A stretch of 64,000 bases of DNA, taken from the NCBI RefSeq assembly GCF_000744835.1, contig NZ_JQMS01000001.1:3410001-3474000 (forward strand), read 5' to 3'. This document shows positions 53,763-62,594 of this stretch, one piece after another. This stretch comes from Flavobacterium sp. 83. GTDB taxonomy: Bacteria; Bacteroidota; Bacteroidia; Flavobacteriales; Flavobacteriaceae. The notes beneath the pieces are model-generated. The model made no database searches and had not been told where the DNA came from. It worked only from the letters and a program-made list of their open reading frames with translations. The position numbers and the translations under genes are program-made. Numbering within the stretch: the first letter of the stretch is position 1; every line of letters begins with the position of its first letter.

Positions 53763-54170
53763 ATGACAATTACAATTTCCGAAACAAGAGAATTAAATAT
53801 TGACGATATAATAGCGCTTTATAAAGCAAATGAGTGGAGTTCAGCTGACAAACCAGAGCAATTATTCAAAGGTCTTTTAAATTCAGATACTTTAATTACT
53901 GCTTGGGAAAATAAAAAATTAGTTGGACTGGGAAATGCTATTTCTGATGGATATTTAGTTGTTTATTATCCGCATCTACTCGTTCATCCAGACTATCAAG
54001 GAAAAGGAATTGGCAAGATGATTTTTGATAAAATGCAAGAGAAATATTGTAGCTTTCACATGCAAATGCTAACAGCTGATGGAAAAGCTATCGATTTTTA
54101 TAAAAAAAATGGTTTTGAACGGGCTGGACAAACAGAACCGATGTGGATTTACAAAGGAAATGAACATTAA
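53763..54170 (+). CDS. GNAT-family N-acetyltransferase within the trp operon
   Basis: The 135-residue protein has the acetyl-CoA-binding motif HPDYQGKGIGKMIFDKM and the C-terminal FYKKNGFERAGQ strand-helix typical of GNAT enzymes. It acetylates an unknown amine. It is inserted between trpG and trpD in the same direction, with short spacers (55 and 76 bp), so it is cotranscribed. It is not a known tryptophan-pathway enzyme. Confidence 0.88.
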   Translation: MTITISETRELNIDDIIALYKANEWSSADKPEQLFKGLLNSDTLITAWENKKLVGLGNAISDGYLVVYYPHLLVHPDYQGKGIGKMIFDKMQEKYCSFHMQMLTADGKAIDFYKKNGFERAGQTEPMWIYKGNEH

Positions 54171-54246
54171 TAGTTGTGATTTCAAATGTCACATTGTCGA
54201 AAGACTTTAAGACCTTTGAATCTGGACTTTAAGATAAATAATAAAA

Positions 54247-55239
54247 ATGAAAAATATATTAAACAGATTAATTAATCATGAAATGCTTTCAAAAGAAGAA
54301 GCAAAAAATGTATTGGTTAATATATCTAACGGGAGTTACAATACCAGTCAAATTGCTTCTTTTCTTACCGTTTATATGATGCGAAGCATTAGTATAGAAG
54401 AGCTTGCAGGTTTTCGGGAGGCATTGTTGGAACTTTGTATCCGTGTGGATTTATCAGCTTATAATACCATCGATTTGTGTGGAACGGGCGGTGATGGAAA
54501 AGACACCTTCAATATTTCAACTTTGGCTTCTTTTGTGGCTGCAGGAGCAGGAATAAAAGTGGCAAAACACGGAAATTATGGGGTTTCTTCTATTTCTGGT
54601 TCCAGTAATGTGATGGAGAAAATGGGAATCAAGTTCAGTAATGATACTGATTTCCTAGAAAGATGTATCGACCAAGCAGGGATTTGTGTTTTACATGCTC
54701 CGTTATTTCACCCGGCCATGAAAAATGTGGGACCAATTAGAAAAGAATTGGCCGTAAAAACCTTCTTTAATATGTTGGGACCAATGGTTAATCCATCGTT
54801 TCCAAAAAATCAATTAGTCGGTGTTTTTAATTTAGAAATGGCTAGGATGTATGCGTATTTGTACCAAAACACAGATACTAATTTCACCATCTTGCATTCC
54901 CTTGACGGTTATGATGAAGTTTCCTTGACAGGACCTACAAAAACGATTACAAGTTCCATGGAAGGAATGCTAAATCCGGAAGATTTTGGTGTTCGCCTTT
55001 TATCACAAAGCGAAATCGAAGGTGGGAAAACTATCGAAGAATCTGCTCAAATATTTACTGATATCATTTCTGGAAAAGGAACTGAAGCTCAAAACAATGT
55101 AGTTTGTGCTAATGCTGCAATGGCAATTGCAACCGTTACAAAATGTTCTCCTTTAGAAGGATTTCAAATAGCGAAAGAAAGTTTATTATCCGGAAAAGGA
55201 CTTGTAGCTTTGAAGAAATTGAAAGAGTTAAGTGAATAA
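54247..55239 (+). CDS. trpD: Anthranilate phosphoribosyltransferase
   Basis: The 330-residue enzyme joins anthranilate to phosphoribosyl pyrophosphate. It contains LCGTGGDGKDTFNIST (PRPP-binding), VAKHGNYGVSSISGSSNVME, the LGPMVNP block and DGYDEVSLTGPT near the metal site. Length and motifs are complete. It is followed by a spacer hairpin and trpC. Confidence 0.95.
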   Translation: MKNILNRLINHEMLSKEEAKNVLVNISNGSYNTSQIASFLTVYMMRSISIEELAGFREALLELCIRVDLSAYNTIDLCGTGGDGKDTFNISTLASFVAAGAGIKVAKHGNYGVSSISGSSNVMEKMGIKFSNDTDFLERCIDQAGICVLHAPLFHPAMKNVGPIRKELAVKTFFNMLGPMVNPSFPKNQLVGVFNLEMARMYAYLYQNTDTNFTILHSLDGYDEVSLTGPTKTITSSMEGMLNPEDFGVRLLSQSEIEGGKTIEESAQIFTDIISGKGTEAQNNVVCANAAMAIATVTKCSPLEGFQIAKESLLSGKGLVALKKLKELSE

Positions 55240-55243
55240 AATA

Positions 55244-55278
55244 GTTTAAAGTTGTTAAATAATCATAGAACTTTAAAC
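55244..55278 (+). repeat. Hairpin between trpD and trpC
   Basis: Perfect 10-bp arms GTTTAAAGTT (55244-55253) and AACTTTAAAC (55269-55278), loop 15 nt, no T run. Similar in style to the trpE-trpG hairpin (both contain TTTAAAG), so perhaps the same kind of intercistronic element. Confidence 0.65.
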
Positions 55279-55310
55279 CTTAAACAAAGAAAACGTTAAA
55301 CAAATTAAGA

Positions 55311-56090
55311 ATGAACATTTTAGATAAAATCATAGTTGACAAAAAAAGAGAAGTGATTCTCAAGAAATCAATAATTCCTGTTTCACAATTGGAAGGATCG
55401 GTTTTCTTCGAAAAAAAGACGATTTCTTTGAGCGATAATTTAAGAAACAGCAACTCAGGAATTATCGCAGAGCACAAACGCCGTTCACCTTCCAAAGCTG
55501 AAATAAATTATAGCTTCACGGTTGAAGAAGTAACAAAAGGATATGAAAATGCAGGAGCTTGCGGGATTTCAGTTTTAACGGACGGAAAATATTTTGGCGG
55601 TTCATTAGATGATTTACTTTTGGCAAGAGCCACAGTCAACATTCCGTTATTGAGAAAAGAATTCATTGTTGACGAATATCAAATCTTAGAAGCCAAAGCT
55701 CACGGAGCCGATTTAATTTTATTAATTGCAGCCGTTTTAACAAGAGAGGAAATTAAAACCTTATCTGAATTTGCTAAAAGTTTAGGACTGGAAGTTTTAC
55801 TGGAAGTTCACAATCAGGAAGAACTGGAAAAATCGATTATGCCAACATTAGACATGATTGGTGTCAACAATAGAAACCTAAAAACATTTGAAGTAAGTTT
55901 GGATTTCAGCAAGCAATTGGCAGCACAAATCCCAAATGATTTTGTAAAAGTTTCCGAAAGCGGAATTTCATCCATTGAGGCGATTAACGAATTAAAACCT
56001 TTTGGCTACAAAGGATTCTTAATTGGAGAAAACTTTATGAAAACGGATAATGCCGGTAAAGCAGCAACCGAATTTATATCAAAACTATAA
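55311..56090 (+). CDS. trpC: Indole-3-glycerol-phosphate synthase
   Basis: The 259-residue TIM-barrel enzyme closes the indole ring of carboxyphenylaminodeoxyribulose phosphate. It shows IIAEHKRRSPSKAEIN, GISVLTDGKYFGGS, LLRKEFIVDEYQI and VSESGIS, matching the catalytic Lys/Glu set of the family. It ends 2 bp before trpF, so the two genes are tightly coupled but separate proteins. Confidence 0.95.
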   Translation: MNILDKIIVDKKREVILKKSIIPVSQLEGSVFFEKKTISLSDNLRNSNSGIIAEHKRRSPSKAEINYSFTVEEVTKGYENAGACGISVLTDGKYFGGSLDDLLLARATVNIPLLRKEFIVDEYQILEAKAHGADLILLIAAVLTREEIKTLSEFAKSLGLEVLLEVHNQEELEKSIMPTLDMIGVNNRNLKTFEVSLDFSKQLAAQIPNDFVKVSESGISSIEAINELKPFGYKGFLIGENFMKTDNAGKAATEFISKL

Positions 56091-56092
56091 AG

Positions 56093-56716
56093 ATGAAACT
56101 CAAAATCTGCGGTATGAAATATCCCGATAATATACTCGAAGTAGGTTCGCTCCTACCCGATTATATGGGATTTATATTTTGGGAAAAATCTGCACGGTAT
56201 TTTGATGGTGTAATTCCAGAATTGCCAAAATCAATAAAGAAAGTAGGCGTTTTTGTAAACGAAACTGTCGAAATTATTTTGGCGAAAGCCCAGAAATACG
56301 ATTTGCAAGCCATTCAATTACACGGTCAGGAATCGGTTGAGTTTTGTCAGGATTTGAAAAATAAAATAGAGAATTCAGGTGAAATCATAAAAGTATTTTC
56401 GGTAGATGATTCTTTTAATTTTGAAGTATTGAAACCATTTGAAACCGTTTGTGACTATTTCCTTTTTGATACCAAAGGAAAATTACCCGGAGGAAACGGA
56501 ACCACTTTCGACTGGAAAGTTTTGGAAAACTATCCTTCAAGCAAACCATTCTTTTTGAGTGGTGGAATTGGTTTAGAAGAAATCGATTTAACAAAAGAAA
56601 TTTTAACAACAAATTTACCTATTCATGCTTTGGATCTAAATAGCAAATTTGAAATCGAGCCTGGATTAAAAGATAAAAAAATATTGAAAAAGTTTCAGAA
56701 CAATTTGAAACTTTAA
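56093..56716 (+). CDS. trpF: Phosphoribosylanthranilate isomerase
   Basis: The 207-residue TIM-barrel protein starts MKLKICGMKYPDNI with the catalytic Cys in KICGM, has QLHGQE, the catalytic Asp in FLFDTKGKLPGGNGTTFDW and the phosphate-binding FFLSGGIG. It catalyses the Amadori rearrangement between the TrpD and TrpC steps. Confidence 0.95.
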   Translation: MKLKICGMKYPDNILEVGSLLPDYMGFIFWEKSARYFDGVIPELPKSIKKVGVFVNETVEIILAKAQKYDLQAIQLHGQESVEFCQDLKNKIENSGEIIKVFSVDDSFNFEVLKPFETVCDYFLFDTKGKLPGGNGTTFDWKVLENYPSSKPFFLSGGIGLEEIDLTKEILTTNLPIHALDLNSKFEIEPGLKDKKILKKFQNNLKL

Positions 56717-56736
56717 ACTTATAAACTTTAAAAAAA

Positions 56737-57918
56737 ATGAGTTACAACGTCAACGAAAAAGGCTATTACGGAGAATTTGGAGGCGCCTTCATTCCTGAAA
56801 TGTTATATCCAAATGTGGAAGAATTACGCCAAAATTATTTAAAAATCACGGCTGAACCAGAATTTCAGGCTGAATTTGATGCCTTGCTTAAAGATTATGT
56901 AGGTCGCCCTACGCCTCTTTATTTTGCAAAACGCCTATCAGAACAATACAATACTAAAATCTACTTGAAAAGAGAAGATTTATGTCATACAGGCGCACAC
57001 AAAGTAAACAACACGATTGGGCAAATTTTGTTAGCCAAACGCTTGGGCAAAAAACGAATCATTGCTGAAACCGGAGCTGGTCAACATGGAGTTGCAACAG
57101 CTACAGTTTGTGCCTTAATGGGACTGGAATGCATCGTGTACATGGGTGAAGTCGACATCAAGCGTCAGGCGCCAAATGTGGCTCGTATGAAAATGTTGGG
57201 TGCCGAAGTTCGTCCGGCAATGTCAGGTTCAAAAACCTTGAAAGATGCTACTAATGAAGCCATTCGCGACTGGATTAACAATCCTGTTGACACCTATTAT
57301 ATTATCGGATCTGTCGTAGGACCGCATCCATATCCCGATATGGTCGCTCGTTTCCAAAGTGTGATTTCTAAGGAAATTAAAGAACAATTATTAGAAAAAG
57401 AAGGTCGTAAAAATCCGGATTATGTGATTGCCTGCGTAGGTGGTGGTAGCAATGCAGCCGGGACGTATTATCATTTTCTGGATAATGAGAACGTGAATAT
57501 TATTGCAGTTGAAGCAGCAGGTTTAGGAGTTGATTCTGGCGAAAGTGCCGCAACTTCTGCCTTAGGAAAAGTGGGTGTTATTCACGGAAGCAAAACATTG
57601 TTGATGCAAACCACGGATGGACAAATCACCGAACCGTATTCCATTTCAGCAGGACTGGATTATCCGGGAGTTGGTCCTATGCATGCAAATTTATATGCCA
57701 CCGGAAGAGCGCAATTCATCTCAATTACCGATGATCAAGCGATGCAATGGGGAATCAAATTATCTCAAATGGAAGGATTAATTCCCGCCATTGAAAGTGC
57801 GCATGCCTTTGCCGTTCTGGACGAAATGAAATTCAAACCGGAAGATGTGGTAGTCATCAATCTTTCCGGTCGAGGCGATAAAGATTTGAATACGTATATC
57901 GATTATTTTAAATTATAA
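56737..57918 (+). CDS. trpB: Tryptophan synthase beta subunit
   Basis: The 393-residue PLP enzyme condenses indole with serine. It contains the PLP lysine K89 in HTGAHKVNN, the catalytic E111 in [11 protein letters not shown], the phosphate-binding GGGSNAAG and SGRGDKD near the end. It has the normal length of TrpB1-type subunits. It is followed by structured repeat copy B and an unrelated gene before trpA. Confidence 0.96.
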   Translation: MSYNVNEKGYYGEFGGAFIPEMLYPNVEELRQNYLKITAEPEFQAEFDALLKDYVGRPTPLYFAKRLSEQYNTKIYLKREDLCHTGAHKVNNTIGQILLAKRLGKKRIIAETGAGQHGVATATVCALMGLECIVYMGEVDIKRQAPNVARMKMLGAEVRPAMSGSKTLKDATNEAIRDWINNPVDTYYIIGSVVGPHPYPDMVARFQSVISKEIKEQLLEKEGRKNPDYVIACVGGGSNAAGTYYHFLDNENVNIIAVEAAGLGVDSGESAATSALGKVGVIHGSKTLLMQTTDGQITEPYSISAGLDYPGVGPMHANLYATGRAQFISITDDQAMQWGIKLSQMEGLIPAIESAHAFAVLDEMKFKPEDVVVINLSGRGDKDLNTYIDYFKL

Positions 57919-57934
57919 CAGAAGAATAATTTGG

Positions 57935-58032
57935 GCGTTACCCTCCCAAAAAAAGTCGGGTCGGGCTATACACTATATCTTTTTTGTGGTAGAAAAAACC
58001 ACAAAAAAGGATGCCGTTCCTATCCCTAACGC
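57935..58032 (-). repeat. Structured intergenic repeat, copy B
   Basis: A 98-bp element related to copy A at 44628-44719, in opposite orientation. Its ends are GCGTTA (57935-57940) and TAACGC (58027-58032). Read on the minus strand it shares GGCATCCTTTT, an inner hairpin (here TTTTTTGTGGT/ACCACAAAAAA), AGCCCGACCCGAC and TTTGGGAGGGT with copy A. It starts 17 bp after the trpB stop. Confidence 0.85.
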
Positions 58033-58059
58033 AAATAAATAACGAGAAAAAATAGTATT

Positions 58060-58377
58060 ATGGAACATATATTCTCTTACGGAACATTACAGTCTAAAGA
58101 AATTCAAATGCAGGTTTTTAACAAGCTATTGACTGGAACACAAGACCAACTCAAAGGCTATAAACTAAAAGATCTGAAAATAGAAGAAGAATTTGGAATG
58201 GCAGATTATTTTGTAGCAACACCAAGCGAAAATCCTTCGGATGAAATAAATGGTATTGTTTTTACTGTTTCAAATGAAGATCTGACTAAAGCAGATCTAT
58301 TCGAATCTAATGCATATAAAAGAATTCAAATAACATTGCAATCTGGACTTTCGGCCTGGATTTATATTGAAAGTTAA
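58060..58377 (+). CDS. Gamma-glutamylcyclotransferase-like (AIG2/GGCT) protein within the trp operon
   Basis: The 105-residue protein has the GGCT-fold signature FSYGTLQ at the start, a small beta-barrel and a candidate catalytic glutamate in ADLFESNAYKR. Family members cyclise gamma-glutamyl peptides or amines to 5-oxoproline, or act on related amide bonds. It sits between trpB and trpA, 27 bp downstream of structured repeat B. No pathway link to tryptophan is known. Confidence 0.82.
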   Translation: MEHIFSYGTLQSKEIQMQVFNKLLTGTQDQLKGYKLKDLKIEEEFGMADYFVATPSENPSDEINGIVFTVSNEDLTKADLFESNAYKRIQITLQSGLSAWIYIES

Positions 58378-58412
58378 TAATCCAGAAAAATAGTTCCGAT
58401 TTAAACAACCTA

Positions 58413-58473
58413 CTAGGTTTCTAAAACCAAATTTTGACTACAAAATAATACCCACAAGGTTTTGGAACCCTAG
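58413..58473 (+). repeat. Imperfect inverted repeat between the GGCT gene and trpA
   Basis: CTAGGTTTCTAAAACC (58413-58428) pairs with GGTTTTGGAACCCTAG (58458-58473), with one mismatch and one wobble, around a 29-nt loop. No T run follows. It may be a second structured intergenic element; no other copy was found in the window. Confidence 0.6.
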
Positions 58474-58498
58474 CGGGAATAAATAAAATTATATTAAA

Positions 58499-59260
58499 AT
58501 GAACAGAATAAATCAAAAATTACAAGAGACTAAAAAGATACTTTCCATTTATTTTTCGGCGGGATATCCTAACCTCAACGATACCGTACAAATCATTCAG
58601 GATTTAGAAAAAAATGGTGTGGACATGATTGAAATTGGATTGCCGTTCAGTGATCCATTGGCCGATGGACCAACGATTCAAGCAAGTTCTACCCAAGCAT
58701 TACACAACGGAATGACGACACAAGTTTTGTTTGACCAACTAAAGGACATTCGTAAAACGGTATCCATTCCTTTAGTGATTATGGGTTATTTCAATCCAAT
58801 GTTACAATACGGAATCGAGAATTTCTGCCAGAAATGTGCCGAAATTGGCATCGATGGATTAATTATTCCAGATCTTCCAGTTGATGTATATGCAGATGAA
58901 TACAAAGCAACTTTTGAAAAATACGGATTAATCAATGTGTTTTTGATTACGCCACAAACTTCTGATGAGCGCATCCATTTTATTGACAGCGTATCTGATG
59001 GTTTTATTTATATGGTGAGTTCCGCCAGTGTTACGGGATCACAATCTGGTTTTGGAATCGTCCAAGAAGATTATTTCAAACGCATTGCAGGAATGAATTT
59101 AAAAAATCCTCAAGTAATTGGCTTTGGAATCAACAATGCTGAAACCTTCAATCAAGCCACTCAATTTGCCAAAGGAGCAATTATAGGAAGTGCTTTTATC
59201 ACCCATTTAACCGAAAACGGAACTGGGAAGATTGCTGAGTTTGTAAAAGCAATTCGATAA
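58499..59260 (+). CDS. trpA: Tryptophan synthase alpha subunit
   Basis: The 253-residue TIM-barrel protein cleaves indole-3-glycerol phosphate to indole, which passes to TrpB. It has the catalytic E45 in MIEIGLPFSDP and D56 in LADGPTIQ, and the phosphate-binding GFGINNAE and GAIIGSAF. It is the last gene of the operon, followed by a strong terminator. Confidence 0.96.
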   Translation: MNRINQKLQETKKILSIYFSAGYPNLNDTVQIIQDLEKNGVDMIEIGLPFSDPLADGPTIQASSTQALHNGMTTQVLFDQLKDIRKTVSIPLVIMGYFNPMLQYGIENFCQKCAEIGIDGLIIPDLPVDVYADEYKATFEKYGLINVFLITPQTSDERIHFIDSVSDGFIYMVSSASVTGSQSGFGIVQEDYFKRIAGMNLKNPQVIGFGINNAETFNQATQFAKGAIIGSAFITHLTENGTGKIAEFVKAIR

Positions 59261-59282
59261 ACAACTTCTTTTATATGAAATT

Positions 59283-59319
59283 AAACGGCGTTTAAATGAA
59301 CTTTAAACGCCGTTTTTTT
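59283..59319 (+). terminator. Rho-independent terminator of the trp operon
   Basis: Perfect 14-bp arms (59283-59296 and 59302-59315) with a 5-nt loop and a run of T residues to 59319. Confidence 0.95.
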
Positions 59320-59695
59320 GTGTTTAAACAATTGTACTTCTAGTCATTTATAAGATTATTTCTATATATTAGCAAAAGCAAAAAAGACCACCATTGTCAG
59401 ACAAAGCGAGCCATATTTGGGGTGATAGGTCTGATGTTGTCAGATATATATACAAGTTATCTACAACTTTTCATCCAACCCTCCAATTTGCACTTAAAGT
59501 GTTGTATTTATTGACTTTATAAAAATGAACAATGCAATTTTAAGCATCAAAAAGCAACTAAATACTTGTTTTGTTATACCTAATGTTGTACCTTCGTATC
59601 ACGATGCACCCAATTGAAAACCTAGTGTTTACAATACTTTCACCACTTTGCATTGCTTTACAAATATAGTATAACATTTCTAAATTCCTAATCTT
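59320..59695. other. 376-bp region upstream of the integrase, with short repeats
   Basis: Contains no coding frame. TTGTCAGA occurs twice in direct orientation (59394-59401 and 59437-59444), and TCAGAC/GTCTGA form inverted copies around 59397-59434. TTGAAAACCTAGTGTTT (59614-59630) resembles TTGAAAACACTAGG (61068-61081) beyond the integrase gene. These are candidate integrase arm or core sites; the exact attachment site cannot be fixed because the other end of the element is outside the window. No tRNA gene lies here. Confidence 0.45.
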
Positions 59696-60913
59696 ATGGC
59701 ATCAGTAAAACTAATTTTAAGAACGCATCAGGCAGACCAAACAGGACACAGCCCTTTGTATATCCGAATTATAAAAGATAGAAAAACGAAATTTATCACT
59801 GCTGGAGTGAAGCTAAAAGAGAACGAGTGGGATGAAGCAAAGCAGAAAGTAAAAAAGAACCATTCCAACAGTGCCCGGATGAATGCTGCATTATCTCAAA
59901 AGATTGCCGATGCTGAAGGTCAGGTTGCCGATATGGAACGTAAAATAAAAACGGTATCAGTTAAAAAACTCAAAGAAGCCATCAAGGGTAAAGAAGTGCC
60001 AAACTTTTTTGAGTATGCCTATAAGAGATTAGAAAAAATTAAAAGCTCCCTATCCTACTCCACCTATAAAGCGTATTCATCACAGGTTGGAAAGTTTGAA
60101 AAATATATGGGAACAAAGGATGTTTATTTTGATGAAGTTACGGTTGCACTTTTGAACGACTATAAATTCTATTTAGCAAACACTTTAAAAAACGGAGCAA
60201 CAACCCAGCGACTTACGATAATTGTACTAGGAACCATTTTCAGAGATGCAATTCGCGAAGAAGTAATTCCCGAAACTATGTTTCCGTTTAGTAAAATCAC
60301 ACTTAAAATTAGTCCTTCTAAAAGATTATTTCTTAACAAAGAACAGATAGATGATTTAACCCAAATAAAGCTAATAGAAGGCAAAAAAGCAATACTATGG
60401 CGGGATTTATTCCTTTTCTCTATCTATGCAGGAGGATTGCGTTTTAGTGATGTTATCGAAATGCAATATTCAAATTACAATGAAGCTGAACATAAAATTC
60501 AAAAACACATTCGTAAAACGGGAAGAGTACACCAGTTCAAAATTGGCAAAGTAGCAATCGATATTTTAGAAAAATACAAAAAGGAAAATGCTAATCACGA
60601 TGATTTTATCTTTCCGATTATTGTGGACAAAGAAGGCTATTTAAACAACGAAGCAAAAAGATATTTTCAAACAGCAGCTTTCAATAAATTGGCAAATTGG
60701 CATCTTAAAAAAATGGGGACAAAAATAAAATTACCTTTCGACCTTTCTTTCCATTTATCTCGACACAGTTTTGCGACAAATGCGTTAAATAACGGAATGA
60801 GAATTGAACACGTGAGTAAGTTAATGGATCACCGCGACATCAGCACCACTCAAGTATATGCCAAAATAATCAGCGAAGAATTGGATAAAGCGGTTGACAA
60901 CTATATTTTTTAA
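59696..60913 (+). CDS. Tyrosine-type site-specific recombinase (integrase)
   Basis: The 405-residue protein has an N-terminal arm-binding-like domain (1-95), a SAM-like core-binding domain (about 100-200) and a catalytic domain with R249 (GGLRFSD), H353-x-x-R356 (HLSRHSFATN), H379 and the nucleophile Y388 (DISTTQVYAKI). This is the Bacteroidetes phage/ICE integrase type. It is intact and transcribed away from the trp operon. Confidence 0.93.
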   Translation: MASVKLILRTHQADQTGHSPLYIRIIKDRKTKFITAGVKLKENEWDEAKQKVKKNHSNSARMNAALSQKIADAEGQVADMERKIKTVSVKKLKEAIKGKEVPNFFEYAYKRLEKIKSSLSYSTYKAYSSQVGKFEKYMGTKDVYFDEVTVALLNDYKFYLANTLKNGATTQRLTIIVLGTIFRDAIREEVIPETMFPFSKITLKISPSKRLFLNKEQIDDLTQIKLIEGKKAILWRDLFLFSIYAGGLRFSDVIEMQYSNYNEAEHKIQKHIRKTGRVHQFKIGKVAIDILEKYKKENANHDDFIFPIIVDKEGYLNNEAKRYFQTAAFNKLANWHLKKMGTKIKLPFDLSFHLSRHSFATNALNNGMRIEHVSKLMDHRDISTTQVYAKIISEELDKAVDNYIF

Positions 60914-61183
60914 ATAACGTGTTAAGTATCTATTTTATTGACATTAAACGATTGTTAATAACTTCATTTAAAATCCATTAACAAGAATTTCTTTTATGTT
61001 ATAAATTTACAACAGAGAAAACGAGTAATTTTTAAAGCATTCGAAACGAGTGATAAATGAACTCTAGTTGAAAACACTAGGACTTCCAAAAAGCAGCAAA
61101 TTAAAAACCGCTTTTAATTACCTTTCAATACCAAATGAATAACAAAAAACACATACCACAATTTGAATTCAAAGGATCAAAAT

Positions 61184-62071
61184 ATGCAAACCGCAGAGTT
61201 TGTAGAATTATTGGCAGTGCCTACGGCTCTAGCCAAAAATCCTTTATTTGATATAATCGTTGAAGACAAAATCAACATTCAAAACTATTGTAATGCTTTA
61301 ATCATTAAAATTTTAGAGCTGCGACAATCTCAATTCCCTGCATTTATAGATTATCAATTCAACCAGGTGAAGAACCCGGAAATATGGTTAAATAAATTTG
61401 AAAAGTTACTGGCTAATAATTCAGAGCAATTTGAGGGGATCAGAAACAATTCAAAATTCATAAAACTCTATACCTTAATTCAAGCAAAACGAACTGAACT
61501 GCAATCTTCAAGCGTAAAAGAAACGGTTGTAAAAACTCCAAAAAGACTAATCAATGCAGAAAGTGAAGACCGTTATTTTTCATTCTCGGAGGTAAAAACC
61601 CATATTGCAGCACTAACAAATTATCCAGATAAAATCCTTTATTTGAATGAGGAGATTTGCGAATACAAACAATCGGAAGTCTATTTTATCAATAATAAAC
61701 TATTGGATTACAAAAAACAATGCAAAGCTTTATTGAAACAAATTCAGAATGAGAAAATCCTAAAATGTCAATTAGAGAAAGAGCAAGCAGACGAAAAAAA
61801 CAAAATGATTTTAGAGAAAAAGCCAACTTTTAAAATTCGTTTGAATGGTCCAATCAATATTTTAACCGATGCCTACAAGCAAATGATGAATGATGTAAAA
61901 CCAAATGGTAAACCTTACATTCAACATAAGATAAAGGAAATTGCAAAATTTATCTGTGATAATTATTTAGACGAAAATGGAAATGAACTTTCAATGCTTA
62001 CAATTCAAACGTATTTATCTCCAACTCGAACCGATAAGAACCCAAATAATGATTGGAAAATAAAACTGTAG
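61184..62071 (+). CDS. Uncharacterised protein of the integrative element
   Basis: A 295-residue, Lys/Glu/Gln-rich, mostly helical protein. I start at the ATG at 61184; an upstream in-frame TTG at 61163 would add seven residues without support. The middle part (about 165-225) is a likely coiled coil. The C-terminus (NILTDAYKQMMNDVKPNGKP, then AKFICDNYLDENGNELS and IQTYLSPTRTDK) looks like a helical DNA-binding domain, perhaps with a regulatory or mobilisation role. I do not recognise a named family. It is followed by a strong terminator. Confidence 0.6.
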   Translation: MQTAEFVELLAVPTALAKNPLFDIIVEDKINIQNYCNALIIKILELRQSQFPAFIDYQFNQVKNPEIWLNKFEKLLANNSEQFEGIRNNSKFIKLYTLIQAKRTELQSSSVKETVVKTPKRLINAESEDRYFSFSEVKTHIAALTNYPDKILYLNEEICEYKQSEVYFINNKLLDYKKQCKALLKQIQNEKILKCQLEKEQADEKNKMILEKKPTFKIRLNGPINILTDAYKQMMNDVKPNGKPYIQHKIKEIAKFICDNYLDENGNELSMLTIQTYLSPTRTDKNPNNDWKIKL

Positions 62072-62134
62072 TCCGATTTTTTCTAAAATTAACATTTCAA
62101 CTTCTCAATACCTATAAGGTCTAACAAACTTTTT

Positions 62135-62173
62135 AGTCCGATAAGACCAAATAAGTCTAATCGGACTTTTTTT
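62135..62173 (+). terminator. Rho-independent terminator within the integrative element
   Basis: Arms AGTCCGATAAGAC (62135-62147) and GTCTAATCGGACT (62155-62167) with one A-A mismatch and a 7-nt loop, then a T run to about 62173. It separates the unknown protein from the HTH gene. Confidence 0.9.
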
Positions 62174-62215
62174 AATTTCTTCCATTTGCACCATAACAAT
62201 TTAAAATTTTTAAAA

Positions 62216-62497
62216 ATGGATGCAATTATCTTCACAAAAGACCAGTTCACAGATCTAATGAGCAAATTAGACACAATTCAATCTCAAATTTCTATCAAGG
62301 CTGACCCGAAAAAAGAAACCTTTCTTGATAATCAAGAATTTCTTTTACTGATGAAAATTTCAAAACGTACAGCTCAAACTTGGAGAGACGAAGGCAAAAT
62401 TTCTTTTAGTCAAGTAGGAAACAAAATCTATTACAAATTGTCCGATGTTGAAAAACTCTTAACAGAGCACTACAACAAATCTTTTAAAGGAAGATAA
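62216..62497 (+). CDS. Excisionase-like helix-turn-helix protein
   Basis: The 93-residue protein ends in a MerR/HTH_17-type DNA-binding module: LDNQEFLLLMKISKRTAQTWRDEGKISFSQVGNKIYYKLSDVEKLL. Such proteins are common second genes of Bacteroidetes mobile elements, acting as excisionases or regulators. The ATG at 62216 is preferred to one ten codons upstream, which lies nearer the terminator and adds no conserved sequence. The next frame starts 2 bp after its stop. Confidence 0.82.
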   Translation: MDAIIFTKDQFTDLMSKLDTIQSQISIKADPKKETFLDNQEFLLLMKISKRTAQTWRDEGKISFSQVGNKIYYKLSDVEKLLTEHYNKSFKGR

Positions 62498-62498
62498 A

Positions 62499-62591
62499 AT
62501 GAAAGAGTGTAACGGAACTTGCGAGAGTTGTGATTGCAAACCAATCACAAAAGGGAAACTTCTAATCTTGAAAATAAATTTTAAAACCTAA
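62499..62591 (+). CDS. Possible 30-residue Cys-rich mini-protein
   Basis: An ATG-started frame fills the gap between the HTH gene (2 bp away) and the VirE_N/VapE gene (3 bp away). It reads MKECNGTCESCDCKPITKGK, with four cysteines in nine residues (CxxxCxxCxC), a likely metal-binding knuckle, then a short hydrophobic/basic tail. Tight packing supports a real gene, but length allows chance. Confidence 0.45.
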   Translation: MKECNGTCESCDCKPITKGKLLILKINFKT

Positions 62592-62594
62592 AAA

